Shown one piece after another: positions 23,216 through 31,647 of a stretch of DNA of 64,000 nt. Below the pieces are notes generated by a model. The model searched no databases. It had not been told where the DNA came from and saw only the letters and a program-made list of their open reading frames with translations. The DNA is taken from positions 8,432,001-8,496,000 of the forward strand of contig NZ_CP163525.1 of NCBI RefSeq assembly GCF_041080655.1, written 5' to 3'. A program made the position numbers and the translations under genes. Each line of letters starts with the position of its first letter. Within the stretch, counting starts at the first letter, position 1. The DNA comes from Streptomyces sp. CG4. GTDB lineage: Bacteria; Actinomycetota; Actinomycetes; Streptomycetales; Streptomycetaceae.

Positions 23216-24529
23216 ATGCACGGCAACGGTCAGCGGTTGCGTGAGCTCCGTGAGCTCGCCGGCCTCACCCAGAGCGAACTCGGCAGACGCGCCAACGTCT
23301 CCGAGAGCACCATCTCCAACTTGGAAAGGGACAAGGTGAAGCCGCGCGCCGACACGGCGCTGCTGCTCGCCGGCGCCCTGGAGTTGGCAGGCGAGGAGCG
23401 CAAACGCGTACTCGCCTGGCCCTACAGCCGTACCTCGTCCATGGGACGGGACGCCTGCATCGACGGCCGCCGTTGGGGCGGCGCACCGGTGTACGTACCT
23501 CCCACGCGGCTCATCGGGCGCGACGGCGAGCTCGGCGAACTTGTCGACACGATATGCCGCGAGGACGTCCGGCTCGCCACCCTGACCGGTCCCGGAGGCG
23601 TGGGGAAGACGAGGACCGCGACCCGGGCGTTCGAACTCGCCGGGTCACGCTTCTCCGGTGGATGCCATGCCGCCGACCTGTCCGCCGTTCCCCAGGACCA
23701 CGACCCGGCCCCCGCGATCGGTGCCGCCCTCTCACCCGCCACGGCCGTGCGGGAACACACCGAACTCTCCCGCATGATCGGCGCACGGCACGTCCTGTTC
23801 CTGCTCGACAATGTCGAGCAACTGCCCGGCGCGGCGCCGCTCATCGCCCACCTGCTCGCCGAGTGCCCACGCCTGACGATCCTGGCGACGAGCCGAACGC
23901 CCCTGGGTCTGCGCGGCGAACACCGGATCCGGCTCTGCATGCTCGCCGTCCCCGAGGGGAAAGAGCCGACGATCGAGCAGGTCCTGACCACCTCGTCCGG
24001 ACAGTTGTTCCACTATTACGCGGGAATGCTGAGCAAGGACTGGGACCCCGGTGACGATGCGGCCGTGGACCTCGCCCGCATCTGCCGGGCCGTCGCAGGG
24101 CTCCCGCTCTCCCTCGAACTCGCCGCGGGCTGGACGGAGACACTCACCCTCAAACAGATTGCCGACCGCCTCGACACCCCCGGCCGCCACCTGGAGATAC
24201 TCGCCGACTCCCACCGCGACGGGCCCGCCCGCCACAAAGCCATTACGGCGACCATCGCCGGAAGCGTCCAGCTGCTCACTCCTGGCCAACGGGACCTGCT
24301 CGTGGTCCTCGCCACTCGTCTCCCCTCCGCCTGGACCCTCGACGAGGCCCACACGGCGGCTCGCCACCACGCACCCGGCATCCACGTGATCACCGAACTG
24401 CGCCCCCTGGTCGCTCACGGCCTGGTCAACCACAGCTCGACCAACGGTCGTTACCTGATCACCAGCAGCGTCCGCGAATACGTGCGCACCGACCTCTCCG
24501 GCGACGATGCGGCAAGGGGCGGCACATGA
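23216..24529 (+). CDS. HTH-STAND ATPase, divergent regulator of the GTPase operon
   Basis: 437 residues. An XRE-type helix-turn-helix spans about residues 5-60 (LRELAGLTQSELGRRANVSESTISNLERDK). A STAND/NB-ARC-type ATPase follows, with Walker A GPGGVGKT (125-132), Walker B LFLLDNVE (194-201), the sensor-like ATSRTPLGLRGEH, and the GLPLSLELAAG motif that closes the helical domain. A winged-helix tail (LTPGQRDLLVVLATRLPSAW) ends the protein. The usual TPR or WD sensor repeats are absent, so the inducer may be sensed through a partner, perhaps the TPR-like gene 1. It lies 221 bases from gene 1 with palindromic repeats between. Confidence 0.88.
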   Translation: MHGNGQRLRELRELAGLTQSELGRRANVSESTISNLERDKVKPRADTALLLAGALELAGEERKRVLAWPYSRTSSMGRDACIDGRRWGGAPVYVPPTRLIGRDGELGELVDTICREDVRLATLTGPGGVGKTRTATRAFELAGSRFSGGCHAADLSAVPQDHDPAPAIGAALSPATAVREHTELSRMIGARHVLFLLDNVEQLPGAAPLIAHLLAECPRLTILATSRTPLGLRGEHRIRLCMLAVPEGKEPTIEQVLTTSSGQLFHYYAGMLSKDWDPGDDAAVDLARICRAVAGLPLSLELAAGWTETLTLKQIADRLDTPGRHLEILADSHRDGPARHKAITATIAGSVQLLTPGQRDLLVVLATRLPSAWTLDEAHTAARHHAPGIHVITELRPLVAHGLVNHSSTNGRYLITSSVREYVRTDLSGDDAARGGT

Positions 24530-24539
24530 GACGCTGCCG

Positions 24540-24860
24540 GCTGCGGTCAGGGCAGCCGGATCCGCGGAGTCGCACAGATCCGCGTGGCCTCGGCCAGAAC
24601 AACCTGCTTTGCCGGGCCTCGCGCTGGGTGATGACCTTGCCGGTGCCGGTGCCGGTCATCGCGGCGAGAAGGTAGGCCCGGGTGCCGTCCGCGCGGCGGG
24701 CGGCTCGGACCGTCTTGCCGTCCACGGCCAGGGCGGGAACGCCGGTCGGGCGGGGCCGGTCCGGTCTGCCTCGCGGTGGGCGAACCAGGCACCGACGGCG
24801 GCGTCGAGGGCATCACAGCTACCTGAACCGGCATCGAGCCGGACAGATCCTCCGAACGAC
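24540..24860 (-). mobile_element. ISAs1-family transposase remnant
   Basis: Minus-strand pieces of an ISAs1-type DDE transposase. DALDAAVGAWFAHRE (about 24800) is followed, in another frame, by VDGKTVRAARRADGTRAYLLAAM and GKVITQREARQ (about 24610-24730). These match the conserved start-of-catalytic-domain region. Both flanks are lost and frames shift. It is an inactive fragment just downstream of the STAND gene. Confidence 0.7.
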
Positions 24861-25102
24861 GTCGCCTTGGGGTACGGGCACGCGTACGGGCACCGTCGGC
24901 AAGGGACCGCCACCGCACGGCGCCGTCGTCCACGGGCCGCGAGCACAGGGCCTGAAGTGGGCGTCTTCGAGCGGCTGATGGGCGGGATGATCACCATGGG
25001 GGCATGCCGGGGCAGGTGGAACTGCCGCTGGTCAGCGTGGACTCCACGGTGGGCGGGGCGCTGCGAGAGTCATCGTGGTCGGGTACTGCCGCATTGGACT
25101 TT

Positions 25103-25136
25103 TACTACGTACTACGCAGTATCGTATAACGTAGTA
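25103..25136. promoter_or_regulatory. Candidate PadR operator
   Basis: TACTACGT (25103-25110) and ACGTAGTA (25129-25136) form a perfect 8-base inverted repeat with an 18-base centre, 26 bases before the PadR gene. The region between is A/T-rich for this genome (TATCGTATAAC) and probably contains the -10 box. Confidence 0.6.
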
Positions 25137-25161
25137 TCAGGAGGGGCGAAGGAGGTGCCTG

Positions 25162-25482
25162 ATGCCGCGTCAACGGGACCGCGTTGGATGGGCCGAACCC
25201 GCGTTGCTGATCCTGGCCAGCCTGGCCGATGGCCCGAAGCACGGCTACGCGATCACCAAGGACGTCGAGGAACAGACATCCATCAGGCTGGGACCAGGCA
25301 CGCTGTATGCCGCCATCGCGCGGATGGAGGAACGCGGCCTGGTCGCGCCGCTGGACGAGGACGAGCGTCGGCGGCCCTACCGCCTCACCGCGGAGGGCCA
25401 GACCGTGCTCGACGACAAACTCCGGGCGATGGCCCGCTTCGCACGCACCGGGTTGACCCGGCTGGGGGTGGCAAACGCGTGA
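25162..25482 (+). CDS. PadR-family regulator
   Basis: 106-residue PadR-type winged-helix repressor: ALLILASLADGPKHGYAITKDVEEQT, then RLGPGTLYAAIARMEERGLV (recognition helix) and RRPYRLTAEGQTVL (wing). The C-terminal dimer helix is short, as in PadR subfamily 2. Its stop overlaps the GTG of the membrane protein by four bases. The inverted repeat just upstream suggests autoregulation. PadR proteins often control a co-transcribed membrane protein or efflux system, which fits this pair. Confidence 0.9.
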   Translation: MPRQRDRVGWAEPALLILASLADGPKHGYAITKDVEEQTSIRLGPGTLYAAIARMEERGLVAPLDEDERRRPYRLTAEGQTVLDDKLRAMARFARTGLTRLGVANA

Positions 25483-26315
25483 TCAACATGGCGGCCCGGG
25501 TGGCTTTGCGGTCATACCCTCCCTCGTTCCGGGAGCGCTACGGTTGCGAACTTGAAGCACTGGTCGAGGACACCGGCGCCGGCCCGAGCATCGTCGCGGA
25601 CCTTCTTGTCGGCGCGCTGCGGGCATGGCTTCGCCCGGTGATGCCCGATGAGTCCGCCGAACGGCGCCGGCGCCGCATGCAGGCAAGCGTCGCCACCACC
25701 TGGGTCACCTGGTGCGCCGCACTGTATGCCCTGCCGATGCTGGACTTCATCCTGTCCGAGCAACCCTGGCCGACTCCGGACCTGGTACGCCGACTGCTCG
25801 ACGTTGCGCAGTACGCCATGTTCGGCACCGGGCTCATCCTGCTGGTCGGCGCCCTCGCGCTCCTTGCGGAAACCTCCAGAACCGGCAACAGGGCCGCATG
25901 GCGCCCACTGGTGGCTCTTGCCCCGACGCTGCCCACGTGGCTGATCGCGCCGTTCCTCCTGGCGTTCGCCTCCATCGACCCGCTCTCCTATTGGGTCGCG
26001 GCCTTGGCGGTGCTTGGGCCGGTAGCGTTCCTGATCACGATGGCGGTGGCACCGGCCGTCGCCATCACCCGGTGCCGGCCATCTGCCAAGGTCTTGCGGC
26101 TGCTTGCCCTGTCCGGGGTTGCGGTGGCGTTCGCCGTGACGACGACGGGCATCGCCTGCGTCGCGGTCGTCACGGGGTTGATCATGAATGCCGGTGACGC
26201 GGCCCAGCTGGTCACGGTGCCCATGCTCGCCGTCACCGTTGCCGCTTCTGCAGCAGCCCTGGTCAGCTCTGGTCGCGGGGCCAAGGCGGCGCTCCACAGG
26301 GAACAGAGTTCCTGA
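25479..26315 (+). CDS. Polytopic membrane protein coupled to PadR
   Basis: 278 residues. The amphipathic N-terminus SYPPSFRERYGCELEALVEDTG is followed by about six transmembrane helices (ALYALPMLDFIL; AMFGTGLILLVGALALLAE; LIAPFLLAFASIDPL; VAALAVLGPVAFLITMAVAPAV; LLALSGVAVAFAVTTTGIACVAVV; LVTVPMLAVTVAASAAALVS). The N-terminal YPxxFRxRYGxEL pattern is common in PadR-linked membrane proteins. GTG at 25479 overlaps the PadR stop (GTGA). The role is unknown. It may be an accessory part of a permease missing here, or the PadR partner itself. Confidence 0.8.
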   Translation: MINMAARVALRSYPPSFRERYGCELEALVEDTGAGPSIVADLLVGALRAWLRPVMPDESAERRRRRMQASVATTWVTWCAALYALPMLDFILSEQPWPTPDLVRRLLDVAQYAMFGTGLILLVGALALLAETSRTGNRAAWRPLVALAPTLPTWLIAPFLLAFASIDPLSYWVAALAVLGPVAFLITMAVAPAVAITRCRPSAKVLRLLALSGVAVAFAVTTTGIACVAVVTGLIMNAGDAAQLVTVPMLAVTVAASAAALVSSGRGAKAALHREQSS

Positions 26316-27278
26316 CCGGGCGATCGCGTCGGCGCCGGTGCACGAGAGGCAGGGCCTCTTGGCAGCTCGGGGTGCGAACCAACCCCAGCGCCAGGAGGCC
26401 ATGTTGCGGCAGTTCTTCGTGCTCGCGTGCGAGGAGTCCAACTCGCGTCAAGTGGGCCGGCCTGCCCGCGGACGTGCCCCTCGCATCGGCGCGTGAGCGT
26501 CGGCGCAGACTTCGCAATCCACATACCGGACACAGAGGCCCTCGTTCCATTCAAGGACCAGCCAAGGCGCGTCACCTGTCACCAAGATCCCGGACAGCAC
26601 ACCTGGCCGCCGCGCCGCCGTGGCCTGCGCTTGGTCTCACGGTGCTGCTGCTCGGCACGCTCCGCCGCTGATCATGCTCGCCGCGCAGATCCTCACGCGG
26701 CTGCGACACGGCACCGTGTGGCTCCCACAAGGTGGGCTCGGCGCTCGGCGGCACCGAAAGCGGCGATCACTCCCGGCGGCCCCGCACCCTCCATGATCGT
26801 ACGAGGCGCGAGCGCATCGGCACGGCAAGCCGAGATCCGCCGATGGGGCACGGACGAGTCTCCGTGGCCAGGGGCGACGTGCCCCAGTCCCGTGGCTGCT
26901 TCCCACGCTGCCGTAGATCGTTTCTCGCTGTACGCGGCGGCTGACATCGTCGAGCCGCGCCGTCGTGAGGCGAACTCGGCGTCGACGCACGGGAGTTTCG
27001 TCGGTGGGCCCGAGTTCAGCGCCGAATGGCCCATGCCGCAGCACGCTCGCGGCGCGGCCACACGGGTGGTTCTGCGCGGAGCGCCCAGGCCCGCGTTCCG
27101 CCTCGTGATGCCTTGACAGCACAGGGGAGTTGGGCCGGCCGCCGGGTCGACGCCCGTGCTCGTTGATCGTACGATGCGGCGTGCCGACGAGCGGATATCG
27201 GGCATTTGTGCTTTAACCTCTCGTCATCTTATGACGTGGCGGATCGCGTACGCGTCCGTTTCAAGGCTCGGAGAAGAC
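26316..27278. other. Gap without recognisable gene
   Basis: About 960 bases. Several frames are open on both strands, but none shows a recognised domain or a convincing start. It may hold decayed sequence. CGTCAT-CTT-ATGACG (27222-27236) is a perfect inverted repeat 43 bases before the next gene and may be an operator for it. Confidence 0.5.
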
Positions 27279-27584
27279 ATGCGCAAGACTCGCAAGACCG
27301 CTGTCGTGGCCCTCCTTCTCGGTACCGTCGGCCTCCTCGGCGCCGGCACCGCCTACGCTCACGGCCAAGGGAAAGGGCACCACGGTCGAGAGAGCACGAC
27401 GACGATCATCAACCAGGGCACCTCATGCACGACGACCGAAGAGAACGAGGACGTACAGGGCGAGTCCGGGTACGAGAACGGCCGGGAGGCCAACCGGTCC
27501 AACGGCAAGGGCTCACCCGGCCCGCAGAAGACCAACGTCGGCTCAAGCCTGGGGTGCAACAACACCCTCGTCATCGGCAAGTAG
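27279..27584 (+). CDS. Small secreted hypothetical protein
   Basis: 101 residues. The signal peptide is MRKTRKTAVVALLLGTVGLL then GAGTAYA, cleaved near residue 27. The mature part is hydrophilic, rich in Gly, Asn, Thr and Glu, with two Cys (GTSCTTT and LGCNN) that could form one disulphide. The ATG at 27279 follows CGGAGAAGAC. No family was recognised. A strong hairpin follows the stop, so it is probably a single-gene transcript. Confidence 0.75.
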   Translation: MRKTRKTAVVALLLGTVGLLGAGTAYAHGQGKGHHGRESTTTIINQGTSCTTTEENEDVQGESGYENGREANRSNGKGSPGPQKTNVGSSLGCNNTLVIGK

Positions 27585-27590
27585 ATCGCA

Positions 27591-27631
27591 CGGGTCCCGG
27601 CGCCGAGCCACCCGCCCGGCGCCGGGACCCG
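27591..27631 (+). terminator. Strong hairpin terminator
   Basis: CGGGTCCCGGCGCCG (27591-27605) pairs perfectly with CGGCGCCGGGACCCG (27617-27631) across an 11-base loop, 7 bases after the stop of the secreted-protein gene. Confidence 0.85.
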
Positions 27632-27742
27632 CCGCTGCGGGCGGACTGTTCTGGGCTCCCTCGTCCTGTACGCGGTGTTGCGGCCGCCTGAGCTGTGCAA
27701 CTGCCCCGGCTTGACGACCTGTGAGACGAAGATCCACCTGCA

Positions 27743-27788
27743 CACCGGTAGGCCCTCCCGCGCCCTTTCGCGAGAGGGCCTACCGGTG
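27743..27788. terminator. Second strong hairpin, probable bidirectional terminator
   Basis: CACCGGTAGGCCCTC (27743-27757) pairs with GAGGGCCTACCGGTG (27774-27788), 15 bp without mismatch, with an inner CGCG/CGCG stem in the loop. It lies 34 bases from the left end of the IS701-type element. Its original gene is not obvious; it may have terminated the peptidase transcript before the insertion. Confidence 0.7.
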
Positions 27789-27821
27789 CATGGGCGCGTC
27801 CGCAGGAACAGCGCGGACTAC

Positions 27822-29364
27822 CGGTAGTTCGTTAAATCCGGAGATAGAGGTCAATGCCGTGTCCTGTGGTGACCGCGTTGATCAGCGCCTGGAGCTCGGA
27901 GGGTGGGTCCGTGTCCGTCCAGGCTCGCCACCATCGGGTGAGGGTGATGGCTGGGGTGAGCCAGGAGCGGATGGCCCGTAAGGCCCTGGGCCAGCAGGGC
28001 TGTTGGGGCTGGTGGGGTAAGGCTTGGCCCCCTCTCTGGGCCCTCGTCGGGGCACGGGTCGGGCGCGGTGGCATCCAGGGGTCCGGGGGTGAACCACTGG
28101 TCCCAGCAGAAGGAGAAGGCGCAGTTGACCAGGGTCTGGTGGCGGCGGATGGCTCGGTCGGAGCGGACTTGGAAGTCGGCCCAGCCGAGTTCGTCCTTGA
28201 TCTGTTTGTAGCTCTGCTCGATCCAGGGCCGCAGTCCGTAGAGGCGGACGATCTCGGCGAGGTCGGCCGGCGGGTGCGGGCCGGTGGTGGCGTGCGGGGC
28301 GTCGGGGTGGGGCAGGTTGGTGGCCAGATACCAGGTGGCCTTCTCCGGCAGGCCTGCCGGGTCGGTGGTGGCCACGACCAGCCGGCAGGGTGAGTCGGGT
28401 CCGTAGCCGCCCAGGCGGGCATCGGCGGCCCACCAGGTCTCGGTGTGCCCGTCGCGGAAGTGACGCTCAACGGGTGTCCAGTCGCCTGGACGCCTGGCAT
28501 CCTTCCAGGCCAGGGCATGGGCGGCTTCGATGGGGGTGTGCGGCTGGTCGGCCCGAGCCCAGGTGCCGCGGTGCGGCTTGAGCGCGACCACGTAGGCCAG
28601 GCCGGCTTCGCGCAGGGCGAGGTACCAGTCGTCGCTGACGGAGTAGGCGCAGTCGGCGACCACCGCGCGGCAGCCGAAGCCCGCCTCCTTCCCGCGGGCC
28701 GCGAGGGCGGCGGCCAGCTGCGGTTTCGTGCGGAAGGCCGGATCGGACCGGCCGCGGTCGAAGTGATGGGCGGGGGTATAGGGAGTCGCGTGCAGCGGGT
28801 AGTACACGCGGCCGTCGGTCCACACCGTGGTCACCGTGACGATGCCGTTGTCCGTCTTGCCCAGCCGGCCCAGCCACTGCCTGCCGACATGCGCGGTCGC
28901 CGTGCCGTCCTTGCGGTCCCCGGAATCGTCGATCACGATGACCCCGCCGTCGTGCGGAGCGGTCGCCGGCTGCTCGCGCAGCAGCTCGAGCCGCCGGTCG
29001 TTGACCTGCTCGGCCTCCCAAGGCGACTCGGACAGGAAGAACTGCAGCCGCTGCACCCCCGGCATCCCCGCACCCGCCACCGGCTCCGCACCTGCCAGGC
29101 AGGTGATCGTCTTGTTCCGCTCCCGCGGCGCCAGCAGTCCGGTCAGGTACTCGCGAAACCCCCGCCGCTGGGCCAGGCTGAAGAAGAGGTCGTCGAACCG
29201 GGCCGCGTACTCTTCCAACGGCCCCGGCGCAGGCGGACACGGGCGGCGAGCAGTCATCTTCAGCCCCCAGCAAGGCGGTTGAACTTGTTGACCCCTACCA
29301 CCCGACCTACGGCCAATCCGACCTGCCGTCAACCCGCACCGCCACCGGATTTAACGAACTACCG
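27822..29364 (-). mobile_element. Complete IS701-family insertion sequence
   Basis: A 1543-bp element bounded by perfect 20-bp terminal inverted repeats CGGTAGTTCGTTAAATCCGG (27822-27841, and its complement at 29345-29364). It is flanked by a 4-bp target duplication CTAC (27818-27821 and 29365-29368). It carries one IS701-type transposase on the minus strand. The intact ends and duplication mark a recent insertion. The right copy of the duplication contains the stop codon of the M55 peptidase gene, so that gene stays complete. Confidence 0.9.
27851..29257 (-). CDS. IS701-family transposase with C-terminal frameshift
   Basis: DDE-type (DDE_5) transposase. The start FDDLFFSLAQRRGFREYLTG, the strand-transfer residues in VIVIDDSGDRKDGTATAHVG (first Asp), AVVADCAYSVSDDWYLAL (second Asp) and GLRPWIEQSYKQIKDELGW (Glu) are present. 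After about PERGPSL the family's C-terminus (PRALRAIRSWLTPAITLTRW through DLYLRI) lies in another frame and ends at 27832 inside the terminal repeat. One base has therefore been gained or lost near 28000-28050, in a run-rich stretch. As read, the protein has a wrong last 50 residues. It may be dead, or the shift may be programmed or an error. Confidence 0.85.
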   Translation of the reverse strand: MTARRPCPPAPGPLEEYAARFDDLFFSLAQRRGFREYLTGLLAPRERNKTITCLAGAEPVAGAGMPGVQRLQFFLSESPWEAEQVNDRRLELLREQPATAPHDGGVIVIDDSGDRKDGTATAHVGRQWLGRLGKTDNGIVTVTTVWTDGRVYYPLHATPYTPAHHFDRGRSDPAFRTKPQLAAALAARGKEAGFGCRAVVADCAYSVSDDWYLALREAGLAYVVALKPHRGTWARADQPHTPIEAAHALAWKDARRPGDWTPVERHFRDGHTETWWAADARLGGYGPDSPCRLVVATTDPAGLPEKATWYLATNLPHPDAPHATTGPHPPADLAEIVRLYGLRPWIEQSYKQIKDELGWADFQVRSDRAIRRHQTLVNCAFSFCWDQWFTPGPLDATAPDPCPDEGPERGPSLTPPAPTALLAQGLTGHPLLAHPSHHPHPMVASLDGHGPTLRAPGADQRGHHRTRH

Positions 29365-30189
29365 CTACTCGGCGATGCCGCGGGTGAGCAGGACGAGGGT
29401 GACGAAGGTGCGGTACAGGCGGACTGGGTCGTCATCGCGCAGGCGGACGGTGAGGTCGTCCTCGCGGACCACGCCGTTGATCCAGGTCGCCATCTCGGCC
29501 AGGTCCGCGTTGTTGAAGCGGACGGTAAGACTTGCCGGCAGGGCGATCGTGGGGAGGCGGGCGTCTGCCAGCCGGCGCATCGCGGCACCAGCGCTCCGCG
29601 TGATCACCTCGCGGGCCTCCTCCGGGTGCAGGCTGTCGGCGGCGAAGCGGGAGACCGAGTTCTTGACCACTGCCGCCTGGATGCCGGGGCAGAACGGCTC
29701 CATCTGTGCGGCGGTGACGTCGTCGCCGGTGATCAGCACGACCGGAACCCGGTGCCCGAGCGCGACCAAGGCGTTGATTGCGGCCTCTCCGGCCGGCACG
29801 CCGTTGATCCGGACCTCGGCGATCGCACGTGGGTTGTAGGTGTGCGACAGGGTGGCAGCGGCTCCGGACATCGATCCGTGGTAGGCGACGAAGAAGACCG
29901 CGTCGAACGACGCGTTGAGTCCCTGCATCATGTACAGGGGCTTGTGCCGGCCGGACAGGTAACGAGCCCGGCGTGCCAGGCGGTCCGGCCGCAGGTTGGA
30001 CATCGCCGAGTGCGAGTCGTTGATCAGGAACTCCTGTGCGCCGGCCGCCGCCGCGCCCTCGATCGCCGCGTTGACCTCCTGCTGCAGCAACTCCCGATAG
30101 TGCTCGTACTCGGAGCCCGATGGCCGGCACTGGTTCCAGTCGACGACCCCTGCGGTGCCCTCCATGTCCGACGAGATGAAGACCCTCAT
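29365..30189 (-). CDS. M55 family D-aminopeptidase (DppA-like)
   Basis: 274-residue zinc peptidase of family M55, which trims D-amino acids from short peptides. The start MRVFISSDMEGTAGVVDW holds the conserved S-D-M-E-G zinc motif (Asp8, Glu10). QEFLINDSHSAMSNL and DAVFFVAYHGSMSG carry the His ligands, and HTYNPRAIAEVRINGVPAGE is typical. The ATG at 30189 follows GAGAGGA. The IS701-type insertion lies exactly at its stop codon but leaves it intact. Likely cytoplasmic, with a role in peptidoglycan peptide recycling or nutrition. No transporter genes remain adjacent. Confidence 0.92.
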   Translation of the reverse strand: MRVFISSDMEGTAGVVDWNQCRPSGSEYEHYRELLQQEVNAAIEGAAAAGAQEFLINDSHSAMSNLRPDRLARRARYLSGRHKPLYMMQGLNASFDAVFFVAYHGSMSGAAATLSHTYNPRAIAEVRINGVPAGEAAINALVALGHRVPVVLITGDDVTAAQMEPFCPGIQAAVVKNSVSRFAADSLHPEEAREVITRSAGAAMRRLADARLPTIALPASLTVRFNNADLAEMATWINGVVREDDLTVRLRDDDPVRLYRTFVTLVLLTRGIAE

Positions 30190-30298
30190 CCGTGTTCCTC
30201 TCAACATCGGTGACGAGTTGGGGAGTCAGGAACACATCATCGTCCCGGGCCGGGAAAGTCCGGTAGTCGGCGTGCTGGTGCAGTCAACCCTGACAGGC

Positions 30299-30334
30299 GC
30301 CAGGGCCCGGACGGTTCTCTGTCCGGGCCCTGGC
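30299..30334 (-). terminator. Hairpin after the FG-GAP gene
   Basis: GCCAGGGCCCGGAC (30299-30312) pairs perfectly with GTCCGGGCCCTGGC (30321-30334) across 8 bases. It lies about 160 bases past the FG-GAP gene stop and upstream of the peptidase gene. The rest of the 30190-30492 gap shows nothing else. Confidence 0.75.
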
Positions 30335-30492
30335 ACCTTGCGCTCTTCCCATGGCCTCCCGCGATGCGGTACACGCCGCGTGGCGATCAGGCCCTTTCGG
30401 AAGATGCGTTGGCGTGGTCCAGCCGGCCACTTCCCGATGTCCCAGCCGCGAATGGTGACGCCGGCGCAGGACGTCAACTCGGCTCTCTCACG

Positions 30493-31407
30493 TCAGAAGA
30501 GGTCGCGGTACTGGTTGAAGCCGGTGCCGACCTTGACTCGGGACTTGAGGGGCGCGGCCGCCTTGCCCGTCCCCTTGAACAGCCACAGGTTGCCCTCGAG
30601 GTCCCGGGCGAGCAGGTCACTGTGGCCGTCGCCGTCCACGTCACCCGTCGCCACCAGCTTGTTGAACTGGTTCCAGCCGGCACTCACCTTCACCCGGGAG
30701 GCGAACGGCTTGCGCGCATCGCCCGTGCCCTTGTACAGCCACAGGACGCCCTGCTTGTCGCGGGCGACTATGTCCGGCTTGCCGTCGCCGGTCAGGTCGC
30801 CCTGGCCGGTGATCTGGGTGAACTGGCTCCAGCCGGGGCCGACCTCGACGCGCGGTGCCAGCGAGCCGTCCGCCTTGGTCTGGAAGCGCCAGAGGATGCC
30901 CTGCTTGTCGCGGGCCAGCAGGTCGGGGTGCTTGGCGCCGACCAGGGTGCCGGGGGAGAAGACGAGGTTGTACTGACCCCAGCCACTGGCCACCTTCTTG
31001 AGGCGCGCGTTGCGCCAGAGGTTCAGCGTGCCGTCGTCCATGACGTGGTACGCACCGTCCTGGTAGCCGGTCAGATCGGGGTCGATCGACACCCCGTACC
31101 TGAAGTGCGGCCAGACGTAGGCACCCGACCGTTCGTCGAAGCCGCCCTTCCCATCGGGCGAGTAGACGTACATCTGGCCCGACGGCAGGATCCCGGACAG
31201 GAAGAAGTCCGGCGCGGCGGGGGTGGGCTTGTGCTGACCGGCCGCGGAGGCGCTCCGGGCGACGTTCTTCGCCGGAACGGTCGTCGCAGGGGCGTCGGCC
31301 AGAGCGGTGCCGGCGGTGGTGCCGACCAGGGCGACGGCGATCGCCGAGGTGACGAGACGCGACAGGGCACGTGCACGCCGGGAAGACTGGGTCACGTATG
31401 ACTCCAT
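30493..31407 (-). CDS. Secreted FG-GAP/VCBS-repeat protein
   Basis: 304 residues. The signal region RRARALSRLVTSAIAVALVG then TTAGTALA gives cleavage near residue 38. The mature part is a beta-propeller of FG-GAP/VCBS repeats with Ca-binding-like loops, for example GDLTGDGKPDIVARD and GDVDGDGHSDLLARD. Each is followed by a GxLWLFKGTG strand and a KVGxGWxQF segment. Such propellers occur as surface or secreted binding modules in Streptomyces. The ATG at 31407 was chosen as the last start before the signal; the ribosome site is weak. No enzymatic domain is attached. Confidence 0.85.
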   Translation of the reverse strand: MESYVTQSSRRARALSRLVTSAIAVALVGTTAGTALADAPATTVPAKNVARSASAAGQHKPTPAAPDFFLSGILPSGQMYVYSPDGKGGFDERSGAYVWPHFRYGVSIDPDLTGYQDGAYHVMDDGTLNLWRNARLKKVASGWGQYNLVFSPGTLVGAKHPDLLARDKQGILWRFQTKADGSLAPRVEVGPGWSQFTQITGQGDLTGDGKPDIVARDKQGVLWLYKGTGDARKPFASRVKVSAGWNQFNKLVATGDVDGDGHSDLLARDLEGNLWLFKGTGKAAAPLKSRVKVGTGFNQYRDLF

Positions 31408-31647
31408 GAGGTATGCGGAATCAGGCGGTGCGCTCTGTATGGATATGGGGAGCGCCCGCATCATTGTCCGGATCTTCGCACGTCTGTCCCAGCGGTTTTG
31501 CGGTGGGGTACGGAATGCGCAATTCCGCCCAGACGGCACCGCTCCGGACGCGCCGGCACGGCAGCGAACTTGCCGTACGTCTCGGCCTGCTCGTCAGTCA
31601 GAAACTCCGCGGGCATGGCTGACCAGCGGGGTCTGTGCGGAGTCCGC

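Noticed and set aside
24507..25478. In-frame upstream extension of the PadR-linked membrane protein (to about 600 residues)
   Set aside because: It crosses the ISAs1 remnant, the promoter and the PadR gene in another frame. The GTG overlapping the PadR stop is the natural start.
26316..27205. Overlapping open frames of 130-230 codons on both strands
   Set aside because: No domain, poor starts and mixed codon bias. I could not decide on a coding strand.
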